A stretch of DNA of 64,000 nt, taken from contig JAKCOZ010000002.1 in NCBI GenBank assembly GCA_022605955.1, positions 72,954,783 through 73,018,782 on the forward strand. Direction: 5' to 3'. Shown here one piece after another: positions 21,955 through 33,707 of this stretch. Made by a program: the position numbers and the translations under genes. How positions within the stretch are numbered: position 1 is the first letter of the stretch; the number at the start of each line of letters is the position of its first letter. The notes beneath the pieces were generated by a model. That model was not told where the DNA came from, made no database searches, and saw only the letters and a list, made by a program, of their open reading frames with translations. This stretch comes from Rallus limicola. Its lineage: Eukaryota; Chordata; Aves; Gruiformes; Rallidae.

Positions 21955-24900
21955 AGTCAGTTAAACACTTCAGTGTTTGACGCAGGCTGTTCTCCGACAA
22001 AGCAGCATCTGCTGAGATGAGACCTCATGGTGTTCCAGTCTGGCCGTGGCCTCTTCCGTGTCTGGAATAAGCAAGGAATTTATACTCCTCTATCTTCCTG
22101 TCCCTACAGGGTCAGCCCAAGGTATGTTTATCAAGTGAAACTAGGATGGGTTTGTTTTTACTGTTCATTCCAAGCATTTTATGTGGAATAAATACAAGCA
22201 CTTTAGGGTGGTTTTATTCCTAGACAATGTATGAGGCAGAATTATATTTCAAAATCCAAGTGCATATTTGAAAGACACATGTTGGACTGATTGTGATTGT
22301 TTAAAGCTTCACACTGGAGATGCACTCAATTGGAAGAGGTGTGGGTACAGTCAGAGTTTGGAGAATTGAGCCAATGTGTCATACCTCAAAACCTGTAATA
22401 TGAAGACCTCCTTTTGAGGCAGGTATCTTTGGATATTTTGTAAACAGGCTTATTTCTGATCATAATAACCTGTGTGAGAATTAACCTGATTTCTGAATTA
22501 GGGCACAATTTTAGCTATGGATATGGATTTACAGGAAGAGAAAAGGGCAACAGCTATAACAAAGTCTATAACAATCTCCATAAGAATGGACTTGTCTTGA
22601 CAGTTCAATTCAGGCTGCTCATCAAACATCGTTTTAGAATAATTGTGCCTTGACAGCTGCAATAGATACAGAACTGACAGATACTGGAATTTTTTGTTTT
22701 TCTTTCTAATGGACTCCAGAACTTGATGACCTTTGCTGAAAATAACTTGACTAGCTGGAGCCATAACAAGACAGAACTATTTGAGGGCATGTGGCAAAGG
22801 CTCAGCTGTTTGGACAGTGTTTATCATTCCAGGGATATGATAGCTAGACACATAGAGGAAACAGAAAATCAGTCATGAGGGTAAAATCTAAAACTTAACA
22901 AAATCTTCCCTAAATCACTGAGTTTTTTCTAATTACTGATGAACCTGAGAAATCTATCTTGTAATCTTGTTGCTCAAATGCATGCTGCATTTGCTCTTCT
23001 GTGTTGCAGGTGGATATTGCAATAGTGATACTTTGTTGTTTGTGTTCCTGCAGGGAGCTGTGAGGGGTCAATCTAGGTCTCTAGATTTTCCAGTCTAGGG
23101 GCGAGTCAGTGCCCTAACTCGAGCGCTGACTTCGTCATTTTTCTCTCAACATTACCATTATTGGTCAACATTCAGTGCCAGTTTCAGTCCTTGGGTTATA
23201 ACTGCATTACCTGCTGAGAAAGCCTGCCATGGATCTTTGCTTGTTAATAATTGGCTTTTTTTTTTTTTTTTTTTCCAATTCAACTGCCAGTGAGAACATA
23301 TTTAACATTCTTTTGATCACGTAAAGGGTTTCCTTTGCTTTCATATTTGATGTGCCTGCCTACTAAGGTACTAGTGAAAAACAGCTTTCTTGTAACCGAG
23401 AGAAATGCACTGGTTTAATAACAAATTTTATCAGAGATGTAACTGCTAGCTGTTTTATTTAAATGTGGCAGAGTGCTGCAGAACCAGGTGAGTAGGGAGC
23501 TGGATCCCAAATCCTTCATTCAGCAATGGTATACTCAGTAGAAATGAACTACAAGCCTAGCCTTGAGTTTATCTCTGGAGAGGTGGCAGGAAGCACAGAA
23601 AAATTATCCTGTTGTAGGTCAAGTTTTCTAAATATGTGTTATCTCTAATGCTTGAACTGCCTAATGAAGAGATCTTCCTAGCAGATCATTTTTAGAAGCT
23701 GTGTCTGGACTCTTTCATCTGGTACGTGAATGTTGTTCTCTCTTTGCAAGGGCAAATGCACAAGTGTAAAATCTGCTTTTTGCTTTACTAGTAGAAATTA
23801 CATGCTTTTTATCAAAATAAAGATGGACTCAGACTCTTTTGAAATGCATATATTCATAGCAAGAGGGTCCTGTAAGAACTGTTAAATCTTTACTAAAAAT
23901 TGAGTCATTCTTGAGGAAAAACTGAGTCCTGTGGTTCAGCACTGTTTGACAGACTTGATTGAGGTTATGAAGTAGAATGAATGTTGATCAAGACTGTAAG
24001 AAACTTCATCTGCTCTTGTGGCAGAGGATGTTTCTGCATCTTAAACTGTTTTTATCCTCAAGGGTACCCTGGTAGCAAAATCAACGGCAAGTCTTATAGA
24101 AGCCATCAGTAGGTGTAAAGGGTAGGGTTAGATTCCTGTGGGGAAAGCCTAACAGAAGGAAAGGGGGAAGTTGTCTCAGACTTTTTAATGGTGCAGATTT
24201 TTTGGTGTTTGTCAAATGGACTTTTACCTTTATCTGTGAACAAAAGCCTCTACATGTGCCAAAGAAATTCTCATGGTATTGATGTGGTGTGACTTTTATT
24301 TCCTCCTCTCTGCCACGGCTGTAGTACAGAGAGCCAGCTTTAATCTTGTTTGAATTTACTTTTCTGAAAATAAGGGGGTTTTAACCTTAGAGTGGACATG
24401 GTGTCTCAACTCCAAAGGAATTTATCAGGAATTATTGGGTGAATAGAGACACAGTTGCAAAGTAGCCTTTGTCAGTTAAAATTTCATTTGCTTGACTCTT
24501 GCAGGTGTAGTATTCTAATATTTTTTGCCACTCGTGTGTGCTGTGCTGGGGGTACTCTGATACTCAGTCAACAAAAACTGATCCTTTATTAGTCAATACT
24601 TAATTTTCAACAGTATTCCCTTTCACATCAACTGATACTTAATACTAGGAATTAAAATAGTGTTTGTGGGGAATTTTTTCTGTATTGACCAAGCAGCATA
24701 GTTGAACTCATGTTGTACTGCTAACTCTGCAACTCAATTTCAAGTTACCTTTTAATTAAGACCTTTGTGCCCATTTTCCAGTCTCTTCCTTTTGCTGTAA
24801 CAGCAGTGGAAACACTATAGAAGTTGGTGTCTAGAGCAACATAAAGGCTGTATACCTAAGAGCAGAATAAGGCCAGGGATGAGCTGAACATTATTATGAT

Positions 24901-26853
24901 AAATTGCTCTATACACTTAAGAAACTTCCCATTCCCACGTGTTGTTGTATGCAGGTGCTTGATCGTGTTTAAAACATTCAATATAATTCAGAGAAGGCAA
25001 ATTCTTATATTCTGAGACTGGTATCTTGGTTTTGCTATGGGAATGTTACCAATTATCTCTAAATATGTGCATCAATTACCTGTGATAATGGTTGTTTTGT
25101 GACATTTCTTCGACATAAGTAGCTATTTGCCATCCAATAGCCCTTGTGGCAAACAGGACAGATATCTTCCTAGTTACATTTCTGCTCCTTTTCCCAATTA
25201 CCTGTTCATTACACATCTGTGATTGTGGTTAAAAGGTAACAAAACTGTACAAACAATAGCAAAAACTGAGTTTCCTGACACAGTAGATGGTGGCCATCCA
25301 AGCATGTCAATGAGCTTGATTTGCTTTTTACCTCAGACAACAAAACACTGCCCAGTTCTGGCATTCTCACACTGAGAATACTTTTCTTTCCAAAAAAACC
25401 CCACTGATTTAATGGCAGATATGTAAATCTAAGGGAAGAATTCTAGAAATTACTCTGGGCTGATCTTGCTAGTCTCATTGCAATGTTGTTATACTAAAGT
25501 AGGTGTTTGGATCTCATGGTGACTTTGCTTGGGGGAATACTCAATTTGAAGTTGGTATCACTGGTAAAAATATTACAGTTTTATTTCTGGAGTGCTATTT
25601 TGTTAATTGTAATATTTTATGCAATAGTGCTTCCCTGAGCCATTACAGCAGGTGTGCAGAAAATGAACTATCCAGATGACTCAGCTTTGCTTCAGATGAT
25701 CTTCAAATGCAGACCCAGCTTATTACTTTCTGATACTCTGTAAATACCAGGTGATGGTAGGCATTTGTCACCTTTTTTTATTACTGTTTGTTTGAAGCTG
25801 CAAGGTACACTGTTATATTAGGATAAAAAAAAAGAATACTCTAGCAGGAGATATTATCATTTGGAATATTAAGGAAAATTGCCTTTGAAAGTTTTCAGTG
25901 CTATATATCATTGAACCACTGTGTGGTCTACACCAACCTTTTTCCCTTTACCTCAGAATGACCAGATGACATAAGGATTCAAAGAAATCACTGTGATGTG
26001 GCGTATGCTGCCATGACTTTTGCAGAAAAATACTACATTTGCCAGGGCCCAAGCAACCATGTGAGGTTAAAATAGGTGATGTGAAACTTTCTTGCACCTA
26101 TACAAAGTAGTTTTCTTGTATGTTTTACTATCTGGATATCCTTCCTTGGACATTTTCTATCTGAGACACCTTTTCTATGCTGTTGGCATGAGATGCTTCA
26201 TGGCTGACATGTGGATCTGCAGCCTAATGATGGAATGTATCTTGTCCCAATACTTGCACATGTCTGAATAACTTGGGGATGAGGGAATTTCATGGAGAAT
26301 ATGCCTTGTGCTGTAGTTAGACACACAGTAACTCGGAGGCCAGGTTCTTTGCTTTTAATGAGCTATGGAAAACTTCTTACTTTTAAGTCATTGATGACTT
26401 TCAGTTGGTCCCAGAGTGTTGGGTTTTGTGTTGGATTATTTTTGGTTGTGTTGTTCTTTTAAATAAAAGCCTGTTACAAGGTTACTTTTCTCTTCTGCCA
26501 AAGCTGTATCTGAATATTCTCCTTTACTCCAGATTTTTCACTCTTATGTTCCAAAAGCAATCATTCTTAACATTGTTAAAAATTTTACCTGTAAAGGCTG
26601 GTTTTGCACAGTGTTAACTGCTTGTGCAGTACTTTGGATGCTGCTCATTTCAGTGATAAGTTTATAACCGTGATAACCTGATTTCATAAAAAGCTGTTAC
26701 ACCAATTACAAAAATGGTGAACTCTAGTACTGGAATTGGACTGACTGGGAAGGTAGGTTCCTCTTCAGTAGTTTTCCTCCCAAAACAACTACATTACCTA
26801 ACTCTCAACTCTGTTGAGAGATACTTTTGCCAAAGAATTATATTTAAGTAAAT
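21955..26853. other. Long unique AT-rich stretch, no gene seen
   Basis: No recognisable interspersed repeat and no convincing exon. A poly(T) run framed by an inverted repeat (23249-23280) is listed separately. 26405-26617 is an open frame with hydrophobic composition typical of AT-rich noncoding DNA. Confidence 0.5.
23249..23280. repeat. Poly(T) run flanked by inverted repeat
   Basis: Nineteen T (23256-23274) lie between aattgg (23249-23254) and ccaatt (23275-23280), which are reverse complements. The pair could form a short stem with the T-run as loop. It may be a slippage product within a small palindrome. Confidence 0.85.
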
Positions 26854-27748
26854 ACAGAATCGTAGAATGGTCTGGGTTGGAATGGGCCCCAAGGATCATA
26901 CAGTTCCAATGACCCTGCCTGTGGTGGGGTCACCAACCTGCAGGCCTGGATCTAGACAAGATTGCCCAGGGCCCCATCCAACATGGCCTTGGACACCTCC
27001 AGGGACGGGGCATCCGACACCTCTCTGGGCAGCCTGTTCCAGCACCTCACCACTGTCTCTGTAAAAAACTTCCCCCTAAATATCTCATCTAAACCTTCCC
27101 TCCTTCAGCTTCAATCCATTCCCCCTTGTTCTGCCACTGTTTGCCCTTTTAAAAATTTGATTCCCCTCCTGTTTCTCTGCTCCCTTCAGGTACTGGAAGG
27201 CTGCAATGAGGTCCCCCCGCAGCCTTCTCTTCTCTAGGCTGAACAAGGCCAGCTCCCTCGGCCTCTCTTTGTAGGGGAGGTGCTCCAGCTCTCTAATAAT
27301 CTTCATGTCCTCCTCTGAACCCTCTCCAATAGTTCCACATCTTTCTTGTATTGGGAGCTCCAGATCTGGACACAGGACTCCAGATGGGGCCTCACGAGAG
27401 CAGAGTAGAGAGGGACAATCCCCTCCCTGTCCCTGCTGGCCACCCCTCCTCTGATGGAGCCCAGGATACCATTGGCTTTCAGAGCTGCAGGAGCACACTG
27501 CTGGCTCATGTTAAGTTTCTCATCCACCATGACACCCAGGTCCTTCTCAGCAGGGCTATTCTCAAGGAGCTCTTCTCCCAGTCTGTATATATGTCTGGGA
27601 TTCCTCCAGCCCAAGTGCAAGACTGTACACTTTGCTGTGTTGAACCTCATTAGGTTCGCCTGGGCCCACTTTTCCAGCCTATCTTTCCTGCCTGGATGGC
27701 TTCCTTTCCTTCTGTGGTGTCAACCACATCACTCAGCTTGATGTCATA
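26854..27748 (-). mobile_element. CR1 LINE, long minus-strand copy
   Basis: The 3' end is at the left (acagaatcgtagaatggtct). Rightward are the complements of the 3' UTR and ORF2. On the minus strand one reads [66 protein letters not shown] and, in another frame, LEHLPYKERPRELALFSLEK. At its right it extends upstream of the MRFN segment (cttcctttccttctgtggtg, cactcagcttgatgtcat), making it the longest CR1 here. It has frameshifts and is inactive. Confidence 0.96.
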
Positions 27749-29437
27749 TAAGTTGATTTTATATAGGGTGCATTTATTCCTTTGTCTTCTTCAGGGAGGA
27801 TATAGTTGGGTGCTCATGACCTCTACTGCTTGACCTGAACAGAAATAGAATTGCCAGCACAACTCCTTTCTCTGTTTCAGCACAAGAGCAGTGCACAGAT
27901 ACAAGCAGTCATGAGATACAGGGTTACAGAAAGTCAATAAAAACACTCTGGAGTAAGCAGAGAAGCCCCTAAAATATTCCATGTCTTCCCACATTGTTTA
28001 AGTGCCCTGTTATTTCTTCTGTAATTGTAAATTAAATGATCAAAGCAATTGTGTTTAATACGAAGGGGCTTCTTTAAGTTGCTCAGATGACCTCTGAGTG
28101 AGCTAATATGATGGAAGAAAACCTGGTCTAGACAGTCATTTTACATCACTGCACATGGTAAATTAGTGGGCATGTGGTGAGCAACAGGATATTCATCGTG
28201 CTAGATAGCAGATGATTGTCAGCTTTCCTGGTCCCCTGAGCAGAAAGTAGCCATTTGTCCTTCTGTCAAGGCAACTACTACCTTGTATACTAGTTAGTAA
28301 TAAGGCTACTATTTAGTTAACAACATAGTTTTAGCTGGCTTTTCATAGCTAATCATAAAATTAATAAGCAAAGTCAGTTTTTAGCTGTATCATCACTTGT
28401 TGCATAACTCACTAATGCAGCAACGGGCTATTATTTTTATTTTAAAAAAAAAATATTACTACCACGCTTTCTATATCTCAAACTCCAAATTAAATTTTAC
28501 TATGCAGCCAAAACTGGAGAACAAAGCAATCCAAATTACTCTTTCAATAATTTTGAACTGGAGTTTTAAAAATCAAGAGTGTTCCTAGAATATGAAATAT
28601 CTATGGCTTATGTGGACATATTGCAATCCCAGTTAGATGCATTACTATACTTGAGCGTGTTCATTATACATTAAAGTCACTTCCCATATTAATTTCACAA
28701 ATTATCTTTAAAATAGGTATCAATCATAGTGGTGATTGCTCCTGCAGACTTTGATCCTAATGAGTTTAGAAATTTTGGAGGCAATAATTAGGGAATTTGG
28801 CATGTTCTGCAGTAGTGGAAAAACAGCATGAGCAATGACAGGAGAAAATATATACTGAAAGTTTATTAATAAGCATAGAACATCTACAAAACAGCAAAGT
28901 AGAAGCCATTTGGCAGTGTTGATTTTTGTTACACCACAGTGTGGTACTAAAGATAGTGAAGAGAATTGCTCCAGTGTTGTTCTGCTTGGTTTTTAAGTTC
29001 TGCACAGGGCAGTATCCACACCAACTTTCATCCCATCAGCTTTTGTGGATCTCAGGTGCATCTACCAAGAATATCTTGCAAATATCCCAATGTAAACCTG
29101 TGTCCTTACACATTCCAACATATAAGCATACTATTGTCCAAGAGATTGTCTCAGCTATTCTCTTTTAAAAAGTCTCACAAAATTAAAGATTTATTTATTT
29201 GTTAGATTCTGTGTTACCACCACTTGTCATTTCTTGCACAAGTGTCTATTTGTGTCCTGCGGTCTTACTTTTGTATCCCCTGGCACCACCTGACTATTGC
29301 AGCTTTGTTTAGATTTGAAATGCTTGGCTAAAGCTTGAAAAGATAACCTGCTTGTTCCTTAATCAGAACTTAGGTTAGCTCCAGGTGCCAACATTGAATA
29401 CAGTGGGATGATTGCTTCCTTTCACCGGGTGTCGATG
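27749..29437. other. Unique AT-rich DNA, no gene seen
   Basis: Short frames on both strands only (27791-27994, 28397-28588, 28766-29005, 28926-29205), none with protein-like composition and paired splice sites. Confidence 0.5.
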
Positions 29438-29634
29438 CTGTTTCATGCACCCCAGGATGCGGTTTGACCTCATGGCTGCCAGGGCATGCTACTGGCTCAT
29501 ATTGAGCTGCTGTCAACCAGCACCCCGGATTCCTTTCTGCAGAGCTGCTCTCCCAATCTATCTAGACCCCTCTGCAGGGCCTCCTGTCCCATGAGAGAGT
29601 CAACAGCTCCTCCCAGTTTGGTATCATCAGCATT
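29438..29634 (-). mobile_element. CR1 LINE fragment, internally deleted
   Basis: The complement of an internal ORF2 piece: catgcaccccaggatgcggt, ctgccagggcatgctactgg, tgcagagctgctctccc, then a jump to tctagacccctctgcagggc and agagagtcaacagctcctcc, ending gtatcatcagcatttct. Both the 3' tail and the usual sequence between the two blocks are missing. It looks like an old, partly deleted relic. Confidence 0.8.
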
Positions 29635-30234
29635 TCTTCCTTAAATTTAAAATAACCTGGCAAAACAGCTCAAAGTAACAAGCTATCTCTTTTGTTCTAA
29701 ATGTGTAATCCAGTACAGAATATTTTGAGAAAGTATGTATGAATATTTAGATTTCATTTCAAGTAGATCAAGGACACTGAGCTGCTTTTGGTTGGCAGTT
29801 ACAGGTTCTTGGTGATAGGGATGTATCTGATGCATGTTCTGGAAATCAACATGGTTTGTACAACTGACTTTGCCCTTTCAGGATCTCTTGATAAACACAT
29901 TTTTCCCATGTTTGCTTATCTTTAAATAGAATTCACACCTGATTCTCAGAATTTTGCCTTTAAACCAAGTGTTGTGCTATAAAAAGTCTCTTGTTCTGCA
30001 GCAGCAGAGAAAATCATTAGTTTTAATTAGGATCAAATATGCATTAAGCACTGGTAGATGAATGGAGTGTATTCAGTAATGGAGAAATTGTTTGTGGGTA
30101 ATGTGCTGTAGTAGTAGCATATGAGGCATGCATGATTGAGTAACTCTGCATGGAGATTTTTTTCCTTGTGGATTGTTTTTCATCTGCAGTAGGAGTTTTA
30201 TTTACATAGTATATACTTTTGCCATTGTTTTTAG

Positions 30235-30483
30235 ATACCTGAATCAAAACTTATTTTGAAGACTGCCCTGTTAGATTGGCAGATTAAGGCGCCTAAGGGT
30301 ACTTACATGCCCTTATACATCCTTCAATATCTGTTTTCACCTGTAGTAAATGCAAGTATGGGGAAATTGCTAATTGAGATCATGAGAAACGGGTTTACCC
30401 AAGAAGAGCTTGTGTACTACATCTTTAGTGTCCGTGTAGTAGTCTGTGATAGTGAACCAAACAAGAAGTATCTGAGAGACCAG
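30235..30483 (+). CDS. Candidate internal exon, best of the window
   Basis: An 83-codon frame without a stop lies between a good acceptor (ccattgtttttag|ATA) and a textbook donor (CAG|gtaaga). An in-frame TAG is the last codon of the upstream intron, so the frame is closed just outside the acceptor. The exon is 249 nt, phase 0 at both ends. The product starts IPESKLILKTALLDWQIK, continues PKGTYMPLYILQYLFSPVV and MGKLLIEIMRNGFTQEELVY, and ends CDSEPNKKYLRDQ. It looks like a soluble, helical protein piece; I do not recognise the family. A CR1 fragment begins about 11 bases after the donor, unusually close to a splice site. The candidate at 43492 is also phase 0 and could follow it. Confidence 0.4.
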
Positions 30484-30494
30484 GTAAGAAACCC

Positions 30495-30641
30495 ACATCC
30501 CAGGGAGGGGGTTGAGTCATCATCCCTGGATGTGTTTAAAAAAAGGGGTAGGTCAGGTACTTAGGGATATGGTTTAACATAGGATGGGAATGGTTGGCCT
30601 TGATGATCTTAAAAGGTCTTTTCCAACCTTGTGATTCTGTG
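30495..30641 (+). mobile_element. CR1 LINE short 3' end
   Basis: Severely 5'-truncated: cccagggagggggttgagtc, catccctggatgtgtttaaa, gatatggtttaacatagg, ggttggccttgatgatctta, and a tail ending gtgattctgtga. It sits immediately downstream of the candidate exon's splice donor. Confidence 0.93.
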
Positions 30642-30683
30642 AAAAGTAAATATTAATTATAACCTAGCCCTTTTGTATTATAG

Positions 30684-30705
30684 TCTGGTTAAATTCTGGT
30701 TAAAT
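30684..30705. repeat. 11-bp tandem duplication
   Basis: tctggttaaat is present twice in direct contact (30684-30694 and 30695-30705), followed by a partial third copy (tctg). Confidence 0.9.
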
Positions 30706-30947
30706 TCTGTCCCTTATTATTAAGACGCACTTCTTGATTTACTAAAAATCTGTCACTATTGAGAACAAAGCTTTGTTTTCTATAAGTTCAAGATGTGACC
30801 TTGAATGCTTATAAAAAACCCTTTTGTTCTCTTCTTCCTGAGGTCTGAAACTATCATTCTAGTTCAAAATTGTCTCATTTTCCAGCTATAATGTTTTATT
30901 GCATCTTTACTGGAGACAAATAGATAAAATCAAATGCAATCGAACAA

Positions 30948-30983
30948 GATGGTATGGATAAGACAGATGGCATGGATAAGACA
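30948..30983. repeat. 18-bp tandem duplication
   Basis: gatggtatggataagaca (30948-30965) is followed at once by gatggcatggataagaca (30966-30983), one mismatch, and then a partial third copy (aatgg). Confidence 0.9.
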
Positions 30984-32290
30984 AATGGAGGGAATACTTC
31001 AGCCAGCAGCAGTCTGGACTTACTTTTCATGTCTATAACATTCTCTAAATGGATGCCAAAACTTTACCTATGTTACAAGATCTCAGAAGGAAGCATTGCA
31101 ATCGATTTTTTGTGTTAAGTCTTAGTTCTATAATAGCATCTGTATATTTGTAACAGTGAGCAGTGATCTGACTTATTTTTAAAAAGAAAATTCAAGATTA
31201 GGGATGACCTTTTCCAAGAAGCACTGCTCAAAGGGAGTTGGTTTCTGTTCTTAGTCTCCAAACCCCAAAGAAATTATCTTTGCAAACTAATGAAGATAAA
31301 ATTAAGCATTGCAGCCTGCAGCACCCTCCTCAAAACTTTAAATGTTAATAGAAGGGTTGGAACATTGGCTAACTATTTTCTGCTTATATTTTCCCAATGG
31401 TGCTTAGTATACTGTGGAAACTATAGAAAGCAGTTGTTTCTGTGCCTCTAAAATTGTTGAGGAGCAATGGAAGGAGAAAGCTGTTTGAGAGCGACCTGAT
31501 GGCCGGGAGTGCAGCATGTCGATGGCATTTCAGTTTCAATCTCTTAATCATCTTTGAAAAACTAATGGGATAGTTTCATCCCTGCTAGTAAAGTGATGAG
31601 TTCTAAAACTAGAGGATCCATGCATGAAATTGACTGAAGTGATAGCTCTTAATAGTTTCTTTGGGTAGTATTTATGTTTGACAACAACCCTTACCAATCA
31701 GAGCTTGTGATCCCAACAGCAGCCCCATTTGGCACAGTAGCAGGTGAGAAGAGGACAGGTTTTCAGGTTTAATAAGGGCACTGTAATGTAAGTGCTATGT
31801 TTGGATGGATCAGTGCATGCAAACCCTTACACATTTTCTCACTGGTTACATGCTTTGTGTGATCTTCTTGTGACAGCGGCCCAGTTGTTTGCATTCAGAT
31901 GCCCCAAATGCACACAATCTAGCAACTCCTTTAGCATGAGGACAAGCGGAGTATTAGCACAAGTTGTCTGTAAGCAAGTCAGAATAACAGCACCTGGCAG
32001 CGTTAAGCCACTGAGGATTCATGATGTTAACTAGATGTTCCCAGATGGTGAAGAAGCCCCATCCCAAGTTTTTGTGAAGTGCTTTTCATCCTGTTGACTC
32101 TAATTGCTGAGGGTTTTCCAGTTAATTGTCTTAACTTTCCCCTAGCGCACTCGCCCAGTAAGTAAGACCTCCTGAGAACAAAACCAGGTCAAATAAGGTA
32201 ATTGCTAAAGAAAAAATGGGTGTGGGAAAGATTTTCTGGCTGTTGGGGTAAAGATCATTCCAAAAAGTGTTTTGTCACAGAATGGGAATT

Positions 32291-32330
32291 TTTCTACTAG
32301 GTGTAGAGATTTTCTACTAGGTGTAGAGAG
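32291..32330. repeat. 20-bp tandem duplication
   Basis: tttctactaggtgtagagat (32291-32310) is repeated as tttctactaggtgtagagag (32311-32330), one mismatch at the end. The unit contains its own short inverted pair (ctac/gtag). Confidence 0.93.
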
Positions 32331-32447
32331 TGTGGAAATTGTCATTGTATCTGGGGGTAGTATTTAGGTAATACAAAGCAGGAGTCGCTTAGAGGCTTGT
32401 CACCTCTTCCAAGCTTCAGCAAATACTTCATGGCTCTCAGTATATTA

Positions 32448-32450
<3 letters not shown>

Positions 32451-32478
<28 letters not shown>
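32451..32478. repeat. Poly(T) run, 28 bases
   Basis: Twenty-eight consecutive T, 34 bases left of the minus-strand CR1 at 32513. It lies beyond the CR1 3' end. CR1 does not use poly(A) tails, so this is probably an independent homopolymer. Confidence 0.9.
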
Positions 32479-32512
32479 GTGGCCAGAAAAGTGCAGGAAC
32501 AGGAATTTGTTC

Positions 32513-33121
32513 ATACAATCATAAAATGGGTTGAGTTGGGAGGTCAAGTATAGATGACCTTTAAAGGTCTAGTTCAACCTCACAGCAACGAGCACAGACA
32601 TCTTAAATTACATCAGGTTTCCCAAAGCCCAATCCAGCCTGGCCTTGAATGTTTCCAGGGACAGGGGATCTACCACTTCTCTGAGCAACCTATTCTAGTG
32701 CTTCACCTGCCTCATCATTGAAAAAAATTAAAAATTCTTCCTTATATCTAGTCTGAAGCTTTTAGTTTAAAACCATTGTCCTGTCACTACAGATGCTGTC
32801 CCCATCTTTATAAGAAGTCTCCTCCAGGTACTGGAAGGCTGCAGTAAGATCTACCCAGAATCTTCCCTTCTCCAGGCTGAACGAGCCCAACTCTCTGAAC
32901 CTGTCTTCATAGGAGAGGTGTTCCAGCCCTCAATGATCTTCATGAGCCTCCTCTGGACTCACTCCAACAGGTCTAGGTTGTAGCCCTTTCTTGTACTGGG
33001 AACCCAGAGCTGAACACAGTACTGCAGTTGGGGGTCTCACAGGAGCAGAGTAGAGGGGGAGAATCACTTCTCTCAATCTGTTGGTGACATTGCTTTTTAT
33101 TCAGCCCATATTGTTGGTCTG
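32513..33121 (-). mobile_element. CR1 LINE 3' fragment
   Basis: The left end is the complement of the tail (atacaatcataaaatgggtt). Then come ccagcctggccttgaatgtt, aggctgaacgagcccaactc, gaggtgttccagccctcaat, tggactcactccaacaggtc and caggagcagagtagaggggg, ending near tttattcagcccatattgtt. No long frame survives, so it is old. Confidence 0.94.
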
Positions 33122-33471
33122 TGAATATTTTAAGTTCAGTCCAAACAAGTCAGTGCAAAGCCTGTTGCTTTTTATTAGTACTAGCAAGAAATATAATCAC
33201 TTTGGGCTACTGTGGACCGGGCGTATAGAATTGTGAAGTTTTCTGTAGCTTGCCTACCATCTTCAGTTTTGGGATGAAGGGCATATGAGGAGATGCCTGT
33301 AATCTGTGAAGTTCTTGTGTGCATCTCTGAGATCCTCATTTTGGCAGTGTTAGTTGCCCTGTACTGTATACACCAGACTCCCTTTGCTTCCATGTTTACC
33401 AAAATGAATCTCATGAGAGACTTTCTTTGTGGAGTATGTTTATTATCAATTTCCTAATCCCTTCTTATCAG

Positions 33472-33707
33472 CATTTCGTTATGAGGCCTCCAGTTCTCTC
33501 AGTGGTTTTGGAAACAGCTCATTTCTAATTAACCTTTCAATTGAAACTAGTTCTCTTTATAACAAACTTCAGATTGCTATCATCAGCAAGAAGATTGCTG
33601 TTAAGGACAGTAATTTTGAGGGAAGCTTACTTACAGACCTTACACACTTTCTTTTCAACTTGACTTTACAGGGTGTTGGTACCGTATTAACCTTTAAAGA
33701 GAACTGA
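33472..33707 (+). CDS. Candidate terminal exon, unidentified
   Basis: A strong acceptor (atcccttcttatcag|CA) opens a frame of 77 codons that ends at a TGA (33705-33707): FRYEASSSLSGFGNSSFLI, NLSIETSSLYNKLQIAII and DSNFEGSLLTDLTHFLFNL. It needs a preceding exon with a one-base overhang, so it does not follow the phase-0 candidate at 30235. It is serine and leucine rich, which also fits a chance frame in AT-rich DNA. Confidence 0.18.

Larger units (their letters stand above)
30642..32450. other. Unique AT-rich DNA, no gene seen
   Basis: Apart from small tandem duplications, no repeat family is recognised. The frame at 31792-32034 (LHALCDLLVTAAQLFAFRCP) has no matching splice signals that I could confirm. 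Confidence 0.5.

Noticed and set aside
32451..32478. Poly(T) next to CR1 as a reverse poly(A) tail
   Set aside because: CR1 lacks poly(A) tails, the run is separated from the CR1 end by 34 bases, and no other retrocopy adjoins it.
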